A DNA stretch of 64,000 bases. Origin: Tetmemena sp. SeJ-2015. Its lineage: Eukaryota; Ciliophora; Spirotrichea; Sporadotrichida; Oxytrichidae. Shown one piece after another: positions 11,701 through 26,026 of the stretch; the first letter of the stretch is position 1; each line of letters opens with the position of its first letter. Below the pieces are notes generated by a model that worked only from the letters and a program-made list of their open reading frames with translations, was not told where the DNA came from and searched no databases. A program made the position numbers and the translations under genes. The DNA is taken from contig JAJKFJ010021759.1 in the NCBI GenBank assembly GCA_027382625.1, positions 24,358-88,357 on the forward strand, written 5' to 3'.

Positions 11701-13212
11701 CCTTTTCCCTTTGAGCTTGCTCTTGCTTTTATCTTTCTTGGTTCTCTTTATCCTTGAGGAGTCTCTCCTTCTCAATTTGCTATTGAAGAGCAACATTCTC
11801 TTTTCTTATGATTTTGTTGTACTTCTCTTGCTCCTCCACAATCTTGGGAAGATCCTTCTCCTCCTTTGCCTTCTCTATCAGTCGTACTACCTTTTCCAAG
11901 CATTTCACCTTCTCTTGCAACGAAGAACGCTGACTCCTCTCTGTTTTCACCTACTTTTGGATATCTGAAGATGGGAAATTGGACAAGTTAGTCACCTCCC
12001 AGAACCAAAGAGCCTGCTAAGCTTCACACTCATAAATGGAGTTATTATAGTCTCTAACGCCATAGGACCTACGCTCTGCATTCCTCAATATAATCTAGCT
12101 CAAGTCAAATTAGTTTTTCAATGCATCTATCAGTGCAGGCTATTCATGATAATCGGCTAGTTGAGTTTGGAGATACTCCATGCAACTTTGAGTCAATTTG
12201 GCTAGTGTTTGACCACTAAAATATATGTCAAACTAACTCAAAAATGGTACCTATTTTCAATGGTGCAAGCCAAGCACTTAGAAATGTCAATTTCAAGCTC
12301 ATTTTAAACAGCCTGTTACTCTTATTGAGAGAGTTCTTTGTTCAAATTTCTGATCAGGTTATTTTTGAGAGAGTTCTTGAGCTCATCGGGCAAAGCATTC
12401 TGGTCTATGACTCCTTACTTAGAGCTTTAGCCCTTATTCAAATGCTTTTCCCGCGCTGCGGAGCCCTCATTTATTACATCTCTCAATATGGTGGCAAAAT
12501 GCTCCTTTTTGGCTTTCCATTCAACAACCTACACAAGAGTCACTCTTTAAAGTCACTTACCTTTTCTGGCAAAACAATAGTTTACTCTATCTTTTGAGGA
12601 GTTGACTTCTTTTCCTTCTTTGGCTTTTTGCCATTAGATTGTTCAGTACAAGTTGCGCTTTGTAGATGAGGCTTGTCCATGCAGACATCTGCATTGAGAT
12701 TGGCGGGGATCCCTGCGGCCTGATCTTGGACGAGAGCAGTAGAAACTTTGACTTCCTCTACGATAGCAGGCTTGGCTTTGAACATACTTTCGATCTTTGG
12801 CTGTGCCTCCTTTTTAAGAGTCTTGACTTCCTCTTTCTAAGTTCGTTTCTTGTCTGCTTTCTTTTCAGGCTTTTCAATGTTTGAATCCACTGATGGTTGT
12901 TAGACTTCCTCTTGGGCGCCATCTTGAGCCTGTTTGCCTTTTTTAGACTATAATATATGGCACAATTTTTATGATGATGGACTGCCTTGGCTTTTTAACT
13001 TTTTCAGTGAGATTAACTTCGGACTGCTATGCTTTGGGGAACTCCTTTGACTTTGGCTTCCTTAGTCTCTTGGCCCTTTGATCTTGCTTGACCTCCTCCG
13101 CTTCTTAGTGCTCGTCCTCTTGCATAGTTTGATCTAGCTGTTCAGAGGAGAGAGGCTCCTCTGATGAGAGATTACGATCTCCCGCAATTGTGGAAGGCTC
13201 TGGACTTATCAT
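8732..13212 (-). CDS. CHAF1A: Chromatin assembly factor 1 large subunit (CAF-1 p150) homologue
   Basis: CAF-1 deposits H3-H4 on newly replicated DNA and is recruited by PCNA. Reading from ATG (complement of 13210-13212): an acidic/basic N-terminus; a PIP-like QPKIESMFKAKPA; a helical region; a long KER-type stretch of Lys/Glu/Arg/Gln (about 11450-11900, e.g. ERIQKEQQKEQERIMKEQEK); FPRPFKLQNPNLKA; the PIP-like IVQITQFFKAYG; then the conserved acidic region DYEMSSEEEWNEQNGEDV with FIVPDDYISASE, diagnostic of p150; then a Lys/Gln-rich tail with a third PIP-like VVLTNFFKKADP. Introns fit near 12205-12238, 12563-12591 and 9243-9277. Four IESs interrupt it (8905, 9089, 9836, 12946). A 90-100 nt AT-rich interruption near 11036-11134 is unresolved between intron and IES. 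TGA at 8732-8734. Confidence 0.75.
8905..8954 (-). other. IES, 50 nt, pointer TTTATT
   Basis: TTTATT at 8905-8910 and 8955-8960. Removing 50 nt joins ..SESSAALKQ to SADIKGDVQIKLKSAKK.. in frame on the minus strand. Unexcised, the frame would end at a TGA at 8932-8934. Confidence 0.75.
9089..9105 (-). other. IES, 17 nt, pointer ATC
   Basis: ATC at 9089-9091 and 9106-9108 flanks an AT-rich 17-nt insert. Removal joins ..SKEPAAIQ to VEEVKADQSAASKK.. on the minus strand. An 11-nt alternative with repeat GTT (minus sense) also restores the frame, so the exact boundary is uncertain. Confidence 0.55.
9836..9864 (-). other. IES, 29 nt, pointer CTAG
   Basis: CTAG at 9836-9839 and 9865-9868. Removing 29 nt joins ..ETEQKPKSYQ to FASGLGVNEKEQ.. 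in frame on the minus strand and eliminates an in-frame TGA. The insert is about 85% A+T. Confidence 0.75.
12946..12979 (-). other. IES, 34 nt, pointer GACT
   Basis: GACT at 12946-12949 and 12980-12983. Removing 34 nt joins ..EKVKKPRQ to SKKGKQAQDGAQEE.. on the minus strand. A GT..AG intron here would be 35 nt and would break the frame, so pointer-type excision is the better reading. Confidence 0.75.
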
Positions 13213-13366
13213 TAAAATATCTCACTCGCAAACTTGTTAAATTTTAAATTATAATCCTAACAATGACTCGCTCACCCTTAAGCTTTAATTCTTAACTCTT
13301 AGTGAAATTAATAACTATCATACAAGAGCACCAATATAACTTCTTAAGCCTTTCACATTCAGATCT

Positions 13367-13849
13367 TCATGTGGCAATAACCAAGAGGATGAGCACGAAT
13401 AAGATGAGTGAAAGACACATAATAGTATAGAGGGTGCCAGCATCGTTGGTTTTGAGCAGCTGAGAAAGTTTTTTGTTAACGTAGTTCATTTTATCTTAGG
13501 TCTTGTCCATTTCCTAATTGAGTTTCTTGACCATGACAGTTTGCTTGTTGATCTCCACATTTATATCTTCAGCATGGTAGTGGAGTCTCTTAGCTACCTG
13601 CAAAATAGAATTAGGGGTTAGTGTTTCTTACGTCAATGATCTCGTCAAATTAGTTGTCCTGCTCCTCTATCAAGTCCTTGTGCTTTTGCATTTCTATATT
13701 TTCTTAACTAGATTATTATATTCTTTCTAATTCTTATCGAATGATTAGTGAGATAGAATCAGCAGATAATCAGTTGATGCACTTAATTGATTAACTTAAG
13801 TAACTCCAAATCTTTATAGCTTCTTCCACCATTCTGCAAAAGAAGACAT
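13367..13849 (-). CDS. Qc-type SNARE (syntaxin 6/8-like)
   Basis: A tail-anchored SNARE for vesicle fusion. The C-terminal two thirds is clear: a SNARE helix with INKQTVMVKKLNQEMDKTQD (zero-layer Gln in NKQT) and KMNYVNKKLSQLLK, then a hydrophobic anchor TLYTIMCLSLILFVLIFLVI and TGA at 13367. A 34-nt intron (13598-13631) sits between DEIID and VAKRLHYHAED. The proposed start (ATG, complement of 13847-13849, MSSFAEWWKKLQRFGVTQVN) is in a different frame from the SNARE helix; the slip lies near 13690 (KKIQKC versus EMQKHKDL) and could be a one-base error or a very short IES. It lies downstream of another minus-strand frame at 13880. Family call is firm; subtype less so. Confidence 0.75.
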
Positions 13850-13879
13850 CTTAAATGACTTGGCAAGTGGATTAATAAG

Positions 13880-14482
13880 TCAGATCTCACAATTGAGGAC
13901 ATTATCGACGTCTTTAGTAAAGTCGTACATGGGATCGTGTTGTTAGCCATCTGAGTTGCACTATCCTACTTGATTAGCTCTGGTGTGGTAACGCATCTGA
14001 CACTTTTGGCACTGATTCATTGAGTTGTCGCGCATAAGAGTCAAGTGCTTCAGCAGATAACTCTCTCTTCCCTCCAAATACCTTCGCTGAGCTTCTTCTG
14101 TTAGTATTCCATTGGCAGCTGCTGTCATGACATCTGCGTGTGATCTGAACTTGAAGCAAGTGCCGTCTAGCATAAATACACTCATTATTCCAGAACCTTG
14201 TAAAAGACAGTCCTTCAGGTTTCCATACTGCTTTCTATAAAGGTTTTCTTCGCACTTAGGAGGCATGTTGTCGAGCATATGCTTTGACATATGCTGTAAG
14301 TTTGTGTACAAGTCCCCTGGATTTGTGGTAACTATGTAATCCACCAAAAAGTAAACTCATATAAATCATTAAGTCTTTTCTCATTATAATCTCAGATTTA
14401 GATGAAGACCTTTTCTGCCTGAAGTTACAGTTGCAGGTTTGGAAGTAGATTTAGCCTTTTTAGATTAGGATGAAGATTCCAT
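13880..14482 (-). CDS. Unknown protein with a Cys-x-x-Cys pair
   Basis: A clean 150-codon frame (VDYIVTTNPGDLYTNLQHMS at about 14347 down to TGA at 13880) with KDCLLQGSGIMSVF, an alanine-rich helix MTAAANGILTEEAQRRY and NQCQKCQMRYHTRA near the C-terminus; the Cys spacing could bind metal. The likely start is ATG 14482 (MESSSQSKKAKSTSKPATV), joined by an intron or IES between about 14350 and 14410, because the two frames differ and TGA lies between them. I do not recognise the family. Confidence 0.5.
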
Positions 14483-14545
14483 TGATTTTATGATTTTAAT
14501 TTACAGTTCATCAATTGATTCAAAGCATGAAAGGAGAACAATAAC

Positions 14546-16067
14546 ATGAGTAATTGGAATATCTTTGATTATGCGGGTGAGTGCGTCATTTAAGAGTTTT
14601 CCTGATACAGATACTGTAAATCTTTTTTAAAGAAACAATTTAATATGTACTATCTCAGACATACAAACCATAAGCAAGACGCTATCGGAAAGATCCTCTT
14701 TGGAGTTGTTGCTGCTGAATTGGCTGTAAGACTCCACAATTTATATGACTGAGATGGCTAAATACTAAATAGGTGGCTGCTGTGTTCTATCTCTATTGGG
14801 GAATCAACGTTGGTTCTAGTGACACTTTGGTTGCTGCAGACTACAAGGGAACAGTAGTAGGAGCTACAGTCGGATATGCTGCTATCCTTCTTGCAGTGGC
14901 AGGCTTAACTTATGGAGTCCTCAAAAAGACTCATAAAAAATTAGTCACTATCCCTTATGTCATCCTACTTACAATCATAGCTATCAGTTTCTATGCTATC
15001 GCCTACGTTGGCCCTAAGATTAGAGGTATGTAAAACTTTTAGGATTTAAAATGCTATTCTGAAATCAGCATTGTCTGATTGTAACTTTCAATCTAAACTT
15101 CATAATATAGATAGAACAGCAGAGGAGATGGCAACTCAGTGCAAGCCAGAGAACATTACCAGTGATATGAGGAAGCTTGACGCTTTCTACGATCAAGCTA
15201 ACTTGATGCTGTGTGGAGCATCTTGCCCTTGCAATGCTAGTAAGTATCTTGCGCCTTCGTTTAGTCCTTTTCTATAAGGCATTTTTAATTTGCAGCCCTT
15301 AATATCTATAATTAGACCCAAGCGACTGGTAAAGTTCATCATCAGGATCTAGTAGCAGCGGATCTCTACTTCCAATCTCTACTCAGGTTTCTACAAACTC
15401 TAAGAGCTTGATCATAGTCACAAATCCCAATGGAGCAAACAACTATCCTCAGTGCCCTGCCGCTGATGTAGCCATTAAGACTTTTATGGCTGCTAACTTC
15501 AACAATTTAGTTTTTAATAGCGCTTACACCCTTCAGTAGGGTCTATCTGTTTTGGCAGCGGTTGAGAATGACTTTGAATAACCACTCCTTATATTAATTT
15601 AATTGAATGCGCCGGGTACTGCAAGAAGTCAGTCTTCTATTCTTTCTCTGAAGTATCAAAAGGACTTCCTTACCAGAGCTGCCAAGATGGAGTAAACAAA
15701 GTCATGAACAAGTAAGCTAGCATCACTAGGTGGTCTGGTATTAGTGTTCGGAATTATCGCCTCATTTGGAGTGCTCCTGACTATCTTCTATATATTTCAG
15801 AGGAAAGGGGACCTAGAGGAGCCACTATAATCTATTTTAATTAAATAGAGAATTACTTTATTATTAAATATGCTAAGATATTTTAAAATATTCCTATATT
15901 ATTAGAATTCTTATAATTATACTCCATCATTGAATTTAAAAGGCATGAAAGTGAGTGACTGGCCTTAAAGGATATTCTACTCTCTAGTTGAAGCCTATAT
16001 CACTTAAAACATAATTTCTTAACTCCCTACGTAAGATGTTGTAGCATAATAGAAAGTGAAATTATGA
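14546..16067 (+). CDS. Tetraspanin-like four-helix membrane protein
   Basis: Three close N-terminal transmembrane helices (around AIGKILFGVVAAELAV, VGATVGYAAILLAVAGLTYG, TIPYVILLTIIAISFYAIAY), a large extracellular loop with paired cysteines (MLCGASCPCNAS, then IECAGYCKKSVFYSF and SCQDGVNK), and a fourth helix LVLVFGIIASFGVLLTIFY followed by a short tail QRKGDLEEPL. This is tetraspanin topology. Introns: 14726-14772 (47 nt), 15026-15110 (85 nt), about 15240-15295, and one near 15570-15600. The first exon (MSNWNIFDYA, ATG 14546) is followed by a TGA near 14602 that must be in an intron or IES. After LEEPL the frame stays open through AT-rich sequence to TGA at 16065, so the true end is uncertain and could be near 15840. 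Confidence 0.6.
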
Positions 16068-16159
16068 TTCTATAATAACTCTTTGAAATGGAGTCAAGTT
16101 TTTGCAAAGTTTAAAAAAGATAATTTTACTCTTCCTCCAAATCTAATTCACACCAATAA

Positions 16160-17850
16160 TTAAGGCCTCTGTTCTATGCTATTCTACTGCTGCTTACCTT
16201 TCTTAAGCACGCTTAATGCTTCACTTTCGATGTAAAGCTGTTAGGTCAAGTAAACTACGACTGGAATGATGATATTTTGCCTTACTTTGCTGGGGAGGTG
16301 AGTCAATTATCCTAATAGAGTTCTGTTCCGAAATGATCCATTACTAATCAATTAAATAGATGGTAACATATGAGACTATGATAGAGCATTGCTACAATCT
16401 CACTTAAGAATATCCCTTCTTGATTTCCTCAATGACCACTCTAAACTAGAAGACATTTAACAAAAGAGAGCTTCTAAGACTTCAAATCACATTCAGTAAT
16501 TTCGTCTTTTTATAATCAGAAGGCTAAAAATAAATCTATAGACACACAGGATGATGCCTCTGCTAAGCTAAACTACTACTAAAACCTATTTTAAAATCCT
16601 TAATACTTCCAGCCTATTAAACTATTCTTGTTGTGAATTATTTTAATTCTATTGGCTTTAAGTTTGATGTTGAGAAGTCATATGTGCTCTTGGTGTCTGG
16701 ATAAAATGCAAACTCTCTCTCCTCTTTGAATATGGTGTTGTCAGAGATATCGTACTTCATTTACAAATTCCTTAGAGGGGATCAGGCTTATGTGAATCTA
16801 CTCAAGCTCAATATACTTACGTATGGATCCAGATTTACCCTAATATTTTAGAGTGTATCCCTTAATGAACCCAGATGGCTACGAATACGTGAGATAGAGC
16901 TTTATGCTCCAAAATTATACGAGTGGATACAACTTGGGTGGCTATATGAAAAATAGAAACTCAAGGGGCAGTCTTTGCTAAGCAATCTAAGTTGGTGTGA
17001 GTCTTAGGAATAACTATGATTACAAATTCGCAACAGATGATTAGGGTAGTGATGGTGACGACTGTATGGAACTTTACAGAGGCTCAAATTCGTTTTCAGA
17101 GGTTGAAACACAAGCAGTAAAATACGAAATAGAGTAGATATCTACACTAGAGGGTCAAACTGGTTTGAACTACAGCTCAGTCATTTTTCTAGAAAGCCAT
17201 GAAAATAAAAATGCTCTAGTCGTCCCTTATAATTACTCCTCTTAATTATTTTTACAACAAATAGCAGGACTCACTTTTGTTAGCATAGTAGGACATTAGA
17301 GTTTTCAAACTATTCTAAGAACTAAAATACACTATTGATCCAATCACCAACTCTAATTTATCAGTTGGTTCGTCAGTTGATATATTTTCAGTGCCTAATA
17401 ATGGAGACCCAGTTGATTGGGTATTTTAATCAAAGAAAATCTTATCAATGACTCTTTATATGGCAGCTTCATAGTATTAGGGCTATGAAAATGGTGGGAA
17501 TATATTCCTAGGCTATGATGAAACTTTAAGCCTCCTCAAAAGAAATCAAGATTTGATAACTACTCTGATTCAAAGATCTACTCGAAATCCATAGTAATTT
17601 TTTAAAAAGATTTTAATGATAAATATTAGGATCAAGGTTTATCTGCCTGACTTATGCTAAATGACATTGGAAGGGACTTACAACTCTAACTTATGCGACA
17701 AGACAAGTGACTTCTATGATCTCTTCCTCTTCAGTACATAGCTATCAACAATAATGGAAGAGTGGATGTATCTGGTTCACTCCAATTCACTTTTCAAACT
17801 CAAATGCAAATCCATTCGCTATTTATGAGGTCAAGTCTAGCTTAGCCTTA
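16160..17850 (+). CDS. M14 zinc carboxypeptidase-like secreted protein, C-terminus interrupted
   Basis: A signal-peptide-like start (RPLFYAILLLLTFLKHAQC, about 16165; no ATG directly in frame) is followed by FTFDVKLLGQVNYDWNDD. After a 62-nt intron (16298-16359) comes TYETMIEHCYNLTQEYPFLI, and after a 31-nt intron (16821-16851) the M14 motif VYPLMNPDGYEYVRQSF. The catalytic HxxE pair is not certain in my reading (GQKQIYRHTG then a frame break near 16550). Later: IFLESHENKNALVVPYNYSS, YMAASQYQGYENGGN and TPIHFSNSNANPFAIYEVK. One extra A in the run near 17335 shifts the frame, perhaps an assembly error. The C-terminal end runs into a large inverted repeat. M14 membership is likely; activity is unproven. 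Confidence 0.55.
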
Positions 17851-17855
17851 TTATT

Positions 17856-18249
17856 AAAGATGAAATTTGTGCATTTGAGTCGATTGACAATTAGGTTAAA
17901 AATACATGAATTATCAGCGTTCTTTATGCTTGCATGTCGTGGTTCAGTGTGCTTCACTCACTTTGGCTTCATCATTATTTTGAAAGATTGCAGCTTTACT
18001 CAGCAAATTCTTTTCTTGCGCATTGAACTCATCACTTGCATCTTTCTGAGATATCACATTCTGACTTCATACTCATGTAGCTGCTAAGATTCTCAGTCTC
18101 TTGATGTCATTTTCTCCTATTCACTAGAGGAACTCAAATCTTGACTTTAATCTTCCTTTGAATTGCACCTTGCGCTAAGTATTGTAGATATTTTTCTCCA
18201 TTAATACTAGCTGAATTTATTATGGAAAATGAGATTCTTAAATTTTTAA
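17856..18249 (-). repeat. Left arm of a ~390-nt inverted repeat
   Basis: The reverse complement of this arm matches 18428-18801 over almost its whole length, for example AAAGATGAAATTTGTGC here against GCACAAATTTCATCTTT at 18785-18801, and CATTAATACTAGCTG at 18200 against its complement near 18466. On the minus strand this arm keeps a good frame (DASDEFNAQEKNLLSK and QNNDEAKVSEAH), whereas the right arm has A-runs there instead. About 180 nt of AT-rich spacer separates the arms. Confidence 0.8.
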
Positions 18250-18427
18250 AAATCACACCTATCAAATTTAAATTAAAAATTGGCAAACTTTTAAATTTAA
18301 ACTTTTTGAGATGAATTAAGATTTGGGGAAAAACTGATTCTTTTTTAAGAAAAATTTAAGATGTGAATTAAGACTGTTTGCATTAAAACATTAATGTTTT
18401 AAGAATTCTTAATTAATTTATAGGGGT

Positions 18428-18801
18428 TTTTTAATAATTTAAAAATCTCATTTCCATAATAAATTCAGCTAGTATTAATGGGGTAACTCATCTACAATAC
18501 TTAGCGCAAGGTGCCAATTCAAAGGAAAGAAATCGATTTGAGTTCCTCTAGTGACATAGAGAGAAAATGACATCAAGAGACTGAGAATCTTAGCAGCTAC
18601 ATGAGTATGAAGTCAGAATGTGATATCTCAGAAAGATGCAAGTGATGAGTTCAATAAAAAAAAATTCGGAAAATAATTTTTAAAAAAATGATGAAGCCCA
18701 AAGTGAGTAACAATAAACCCCGAAGCAAGCAAAAGAACGCTGATAATTCATGTATTTTGAACCTAATTGTCAATCGACTCAAATGCACAAATTTCATCTT
18801 T
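18428..18801 (+). repeat. Right arm of the inverted repeat
   Basis: Partner of 17856-18249. It differs from the left arm by several clustered indels and A-runs (around 18655-18690), and diverges beyond 18801 into the following gene. It could be a degraded duplicated segment or a fold-back assembly artefact. Confidence 0.75.
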
Positions 18802-20840
18802 AGTTGCAGTTTCAAAAGAACTCAACTAATCATACTACAATTAGCATTCCTGATCTCGAAGGTGATGGCCTCAGAGATATATTTTAATAGTGGTTATTTT
18901 TTCATTAGATGTCGGCATAATGATTATTTTCCACTATGAGATACAAAACCTAACCTCAATCTAAGATGTGAAAGAGAGAATCTTATACAATGAATTCATA
19001 GACTTTACATTAAGCTTTGAAGATTCCTAATCTTCTATTCACTCTGCTGCTTCAATTAACTTGCAGCTACTTTACACTTACTTGAGCATAGGTAAAATTG
19101 AGGCATCGATCAACTAAGGAGCGTTTAGACTAGTAAACGTGATAGGGCAAATATTCTATTCACTTTTTGGATTCTTCAATTTAGTTTGGTTCCTATAGGC
19201 CAAGTTCAACATTTTCAAAAAGCCTAGACGTAGAGAGGATAAATCACTATCAGCATTTCAAGAAGGCGAAATTTTATACTATTTTTCCCTCAAAAATAGA
19301 GCTCAAAGTTCTGAATAGAAATGAGATAATCTATTTGCTTAATTTTGAGATGTAGGACAAAGAAGGAGATGAGTATGGGGATGAAAAATACTCAAACTTC
19401 GACCCTATGAATAAAATGTATCAGTAGCAATCTACTTTACTGAGAACCTCGGAACTTGAAGACCCAAGTTTGAGGAATAGTTCGAGTGGCCATCAAGTTT
19501 TGGTATCTGATGTGTCTCTCAATAGCAAATTAGGCTCTGGAAATACGAGTCAGAATCTGATGAATAGTCATTTCAACAGCAGCAACAAGAAAAACAATTT
19601 GCTTTAGATTGATGTCCCTAATAGCTACAGTGAAAGCCAGAGCAGTGGCTTATATCTTGACAGCACAAGGTCATTAATGCTATCAAGCAGAGCGCAACAT
19701 AACAAATTTAAGGGCTAAAGAATGGCAGGCAACCAAAGGGATGTATTTGAGGATCAAGAAAGCAGCAATTATAATTCGATAAACTCAAATGACTATAACA
19801 CTAATGCTTAGTTGAAGGGGCAAAGAAAATTAGCCCCTCAAGATCCTTATAAAATGATGACTCCTGATAATTAATAGCACTTCATCAACTTATACAATAG
19901 AAATAAGAACAAAGTCATCAAAATTTTATATTATAAGTGTATGACCAGGAGGAGCAAATAATTGATGGGAAAGTTGAAAAGATTGGGAGAGACTAGTTTG
20001 AAGTGATTAGCACAAAATAAGGGAAGCAGAAGATTATAAGAGAAAGAGATTCAAGAGGATCTAATCTTCCCATCAATAAAAGTAAGAAGAAATTTATAGA
20101 ACCAATTCAGACCTTAATTCAAGAGGAAGAACTTGAGACTTCATTTTCAAGTAGATCACAATAATATTACGACTATACAAATTCAGAATTAGGCAGACCA
20201 TACAACTGACCATGATGAGCTCAGAGAATAAGTCTAAGCAATGAGCAAGCATGGGTCTAACTAGGATGTGCAAGTAGCCTAATATGGTACTGATGATATA
20301 AATATCCCTAGAGGGAGGGACATAAATTTCTATCGGTCTCTGCATGATAACTTAAATCAAGATAACAACGACTTCCTAGACATAAACTTGACAGAAAGTT
20401 TGCAAAATATGAGCGTGAGCTATGTTGACCCTGTCCATTTAGAACAAAGACCAGGTCCAGGGTATTCTACTTAAAAGTTTATATTTTAAGCATACTCAGG
20501 GATAATTTATCATTTTAATTGATATAATTTGAAGGCACATTAGGTCCTTCATTCAACTAGAAAGGTGCTCAGCCAATAGATAACAAAGACTTGAAAATAA
20601 AAATCCCTCCTCTTTAGTTGAGTAGTTTGAATAAGGCCACTCCTACAAAAGATTAAGCACACGACTCTCCACTAAAACTTAGCGACCTAGTTCAACCTAT
20701 TAAATAAGATTATGGACAGACACCTACAAAGTAAATGTCAAGTGCCAAAAAATAAAAATAGCAATATATTGAATGCGTCTTTCAACTAGTTAAGTGATTG
20801 ATAAATATATTATAGTCTTTAAGGCAAAATATAATTTGCT
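18745..20840 (+). CDS. Membrane protein segment with long Ser/Asn-rich cytoplasmic tail
   Basis: After the inverted repeat a plus-strand frame reads SIPDLEGDGLRDIFQQW, then, with slips, HYEIQNLTSIQDVKERILYN, HSAASINLQLLYTYLSIGKI and a hydrophobic stretch VIGQIFYSLFGFFNLVWFL, followed by a basic stop-transfer FNIFKKPRRRED. Downstream (19330-20840) is a low-complexity tail full of Ser, Asn and Gln (SGLYLDSTRSLMLSSRAQHN; FIEPIQTLIQEEELETSFSS). This is the layout of large ciliate extracellular-repeat plus C-terminal membrane-anchor proteins. It may be the continuation of the M14-like gene or a different gene; the inverted repeat hides the junction. Several frame slips remain unresolved. Confidence 0.4.
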
Positions 20841-20923
20841 AAGAAAAATCCGAGATTTGGGAAGCGTTTATAATAAATCAAATAAGAAGGGTTCTGTTAT
20901 AAATTATAGCAAAATTTTCTCAA

Positions 20924-22388
20924 AATGAATGAAAAGAAACAGCATCTAGTTGGTGCGCAGCATTAAAAGCGTTAACAGTCCATAGGCGTTACATCAAGTC
21001 AGCAATATAACAGCGTTAAAAATTCGATGCAAGCAACTGTGGGCGATAGAACATTTCTAAGGAACTCTTTCATGAATGTAAGCAAAAATTTAGTGATAAT
21101 GCAAATTCCATCTTATTATTGAAGAAATAAAGTCAGTATTTTCTTTACAAGAGATTATTCATTCAATCATGATTAATTTATATTCCTCTTTTAGGGCTCT
21201 AAACTAAAAAATAGCAATGAATCCAAAGTTTAAGATCCTGTCTTGCAACAGTAAACGGGCAATCATAATCTATATTATATATTATACTATTTTAAATGAG
21301 GCAACTAACTAGAAAACTATTAGTAGCTCAATACATCCTAACTTAAAAAGCAGGTAATAACTATTATGACTTTACATTAGAAATATAAGAAGCACTCCTT
21401 CTTCTTCATTTTCTCTTTGCTTATATTTTTGGTAGATCCTGAACAATAATAAAAAGCAGAAAATAAACTGAGTAAACTTACAATCGCAAGGGAATGGTTA
21501 AAATCTGAATCTGAGCAGCTCTTTTGTTTAAAATGTGATAGCTGGGAATGGAATGCAAATGCCTCCTCAGATTGTAACAAACTCACAAATAAATACTCAG
21601 GCTAATGTCAACCTAAAGTCAGCTGTAAGTTGATAGTTTGATGTCCTCTCTAGTTAATTATTATAAATCCTAATTTCTCTTATAGAGACGCTACTAACTC
21701 ACTAATTAGAGTAACTCTTAGAGTTTGGCAAAAGCTGGCCACATGCAAAACGCCTAAATGCATCAGCTACAACTATAGTCACAGTAATATTAATAAAGTC
21801 TTCTACCTACTCATACCTAGCTAAGTCCATAGAACATCAATATTCCTCACCAAAATTAGCTCAATTAATTTCACCCAAGTCCGCAAATGCAAACTATCAA
21901 TCTCACTCCTTACAATAAAAACCAAACTGGTATGATCAATAATTTAAACCATCAAAGCTAAAAGCCGAGTTTATCAATGGATAGAGCTGGCTAAGGCTTC
22001 TAAAATGAAATGATGATGATGATGAGTCCATTGTCCAGTGATACAAACAGTTCAATAAATTCATTAGATCAAACTCTAAGACTTAGAATTGGGAACTCAC
22101 TTCCCAAAGGAATAAATCAAATTCCTTCAAGTCTTTCAGGATAGATAGCTGGATTGCAAAACAGCATGCATCTCATTAATGGCATGAACTCATCAGGTGT
22201 TCCACTCAATCATTTCTACTAAACCTCAAGCTTGACAAGAGACGGAGTAGCTTATTCACATCAATAACACTTGAGCCAAAACTTCAATAGCTTGGACTAC
22301 TCAGATATAGCTGAGAATTAAATTAAAAAGAGAATTAAATAAATAATTAATTTATTACATCTGAAATCCTTGGCAGTTGAAGTGTGAA
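20924..22388 (+). CDS. Unknown N/Q/S-rich protein, several short exons
   Basis: ATG 20924 gives MNEKKQHLVGAQHQKRQQSI; the first exon ends at a GTAAGC donor near 21080. Later exons read GSKLKNSNESKVQDPVLQQQ (about 21193), NGMQMPPQIVTNSQINTQAN (about 21550) and, from 21690, a long Gln/Asn/Ser-rich run (NQFHPSPQMQTINLTPYNKN; DTNSSINSLDQTLRLRIGNS). It ends at TGA near 22386. The composition is prion-like or disordered, and no domain is seen. The short frames between exons are separated by AT-rich sequence that could be introns or IESs. Confidence 0.5.
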
Positions 22389-22738
22389 ATATTTGGTTGA
22401 TTTTATTACCATTCGATTAAGCTTAAAATTCTAAGCAACTTTCATCCTTGCTACTTCTTCGTAGGAGGTCTGTGGAAAGAGTTAAATCGGTCGTAAGTTT
22501 TTGAACTTGTCTTAATTATTGGTTCGGAGTTTGTAACATCAAAATCTCTTCATAGGCAACTCCAAACGTAATGGGAGTAGAAAAAACTATTCTTATAATT
22601 TAATGAGCTATCGAACAAGCCCCATATTGAGCTACTTAGCTCTCAATTTAACGGCCAACATTTTACAACTCTTCATTTATTTTTTTAATTTAATTCCGAT
22701 TTTCATTTAATTTTAACTATAATGGAACTTAGTAAAGG
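22389..22738. other. Spacer without a supported gene
   Basis: About 350 nt, AT-rich, with TGA in all plus frames; presumably the end of one gene and the start of the next. No promoter element, terminator or telomere-addition motif could be recognised. Confidence 0.4.

Positions 22739-26026
<3,288 letters not shown>

Noticed and set aside
11291..11968. Leu/Phe-rich plus-strand frames that look like membrane proteins
   Set aside because: They are the antisense of the Lys/Glu/Gln-rich KER region of the minus-strand CAF-1 gene.
17860..18087. Plus-strand 75-residue open frame
   Set aside because: It lies in the left arm of the inverted repeat and is the antisense of the arm's better minus-strand frame.
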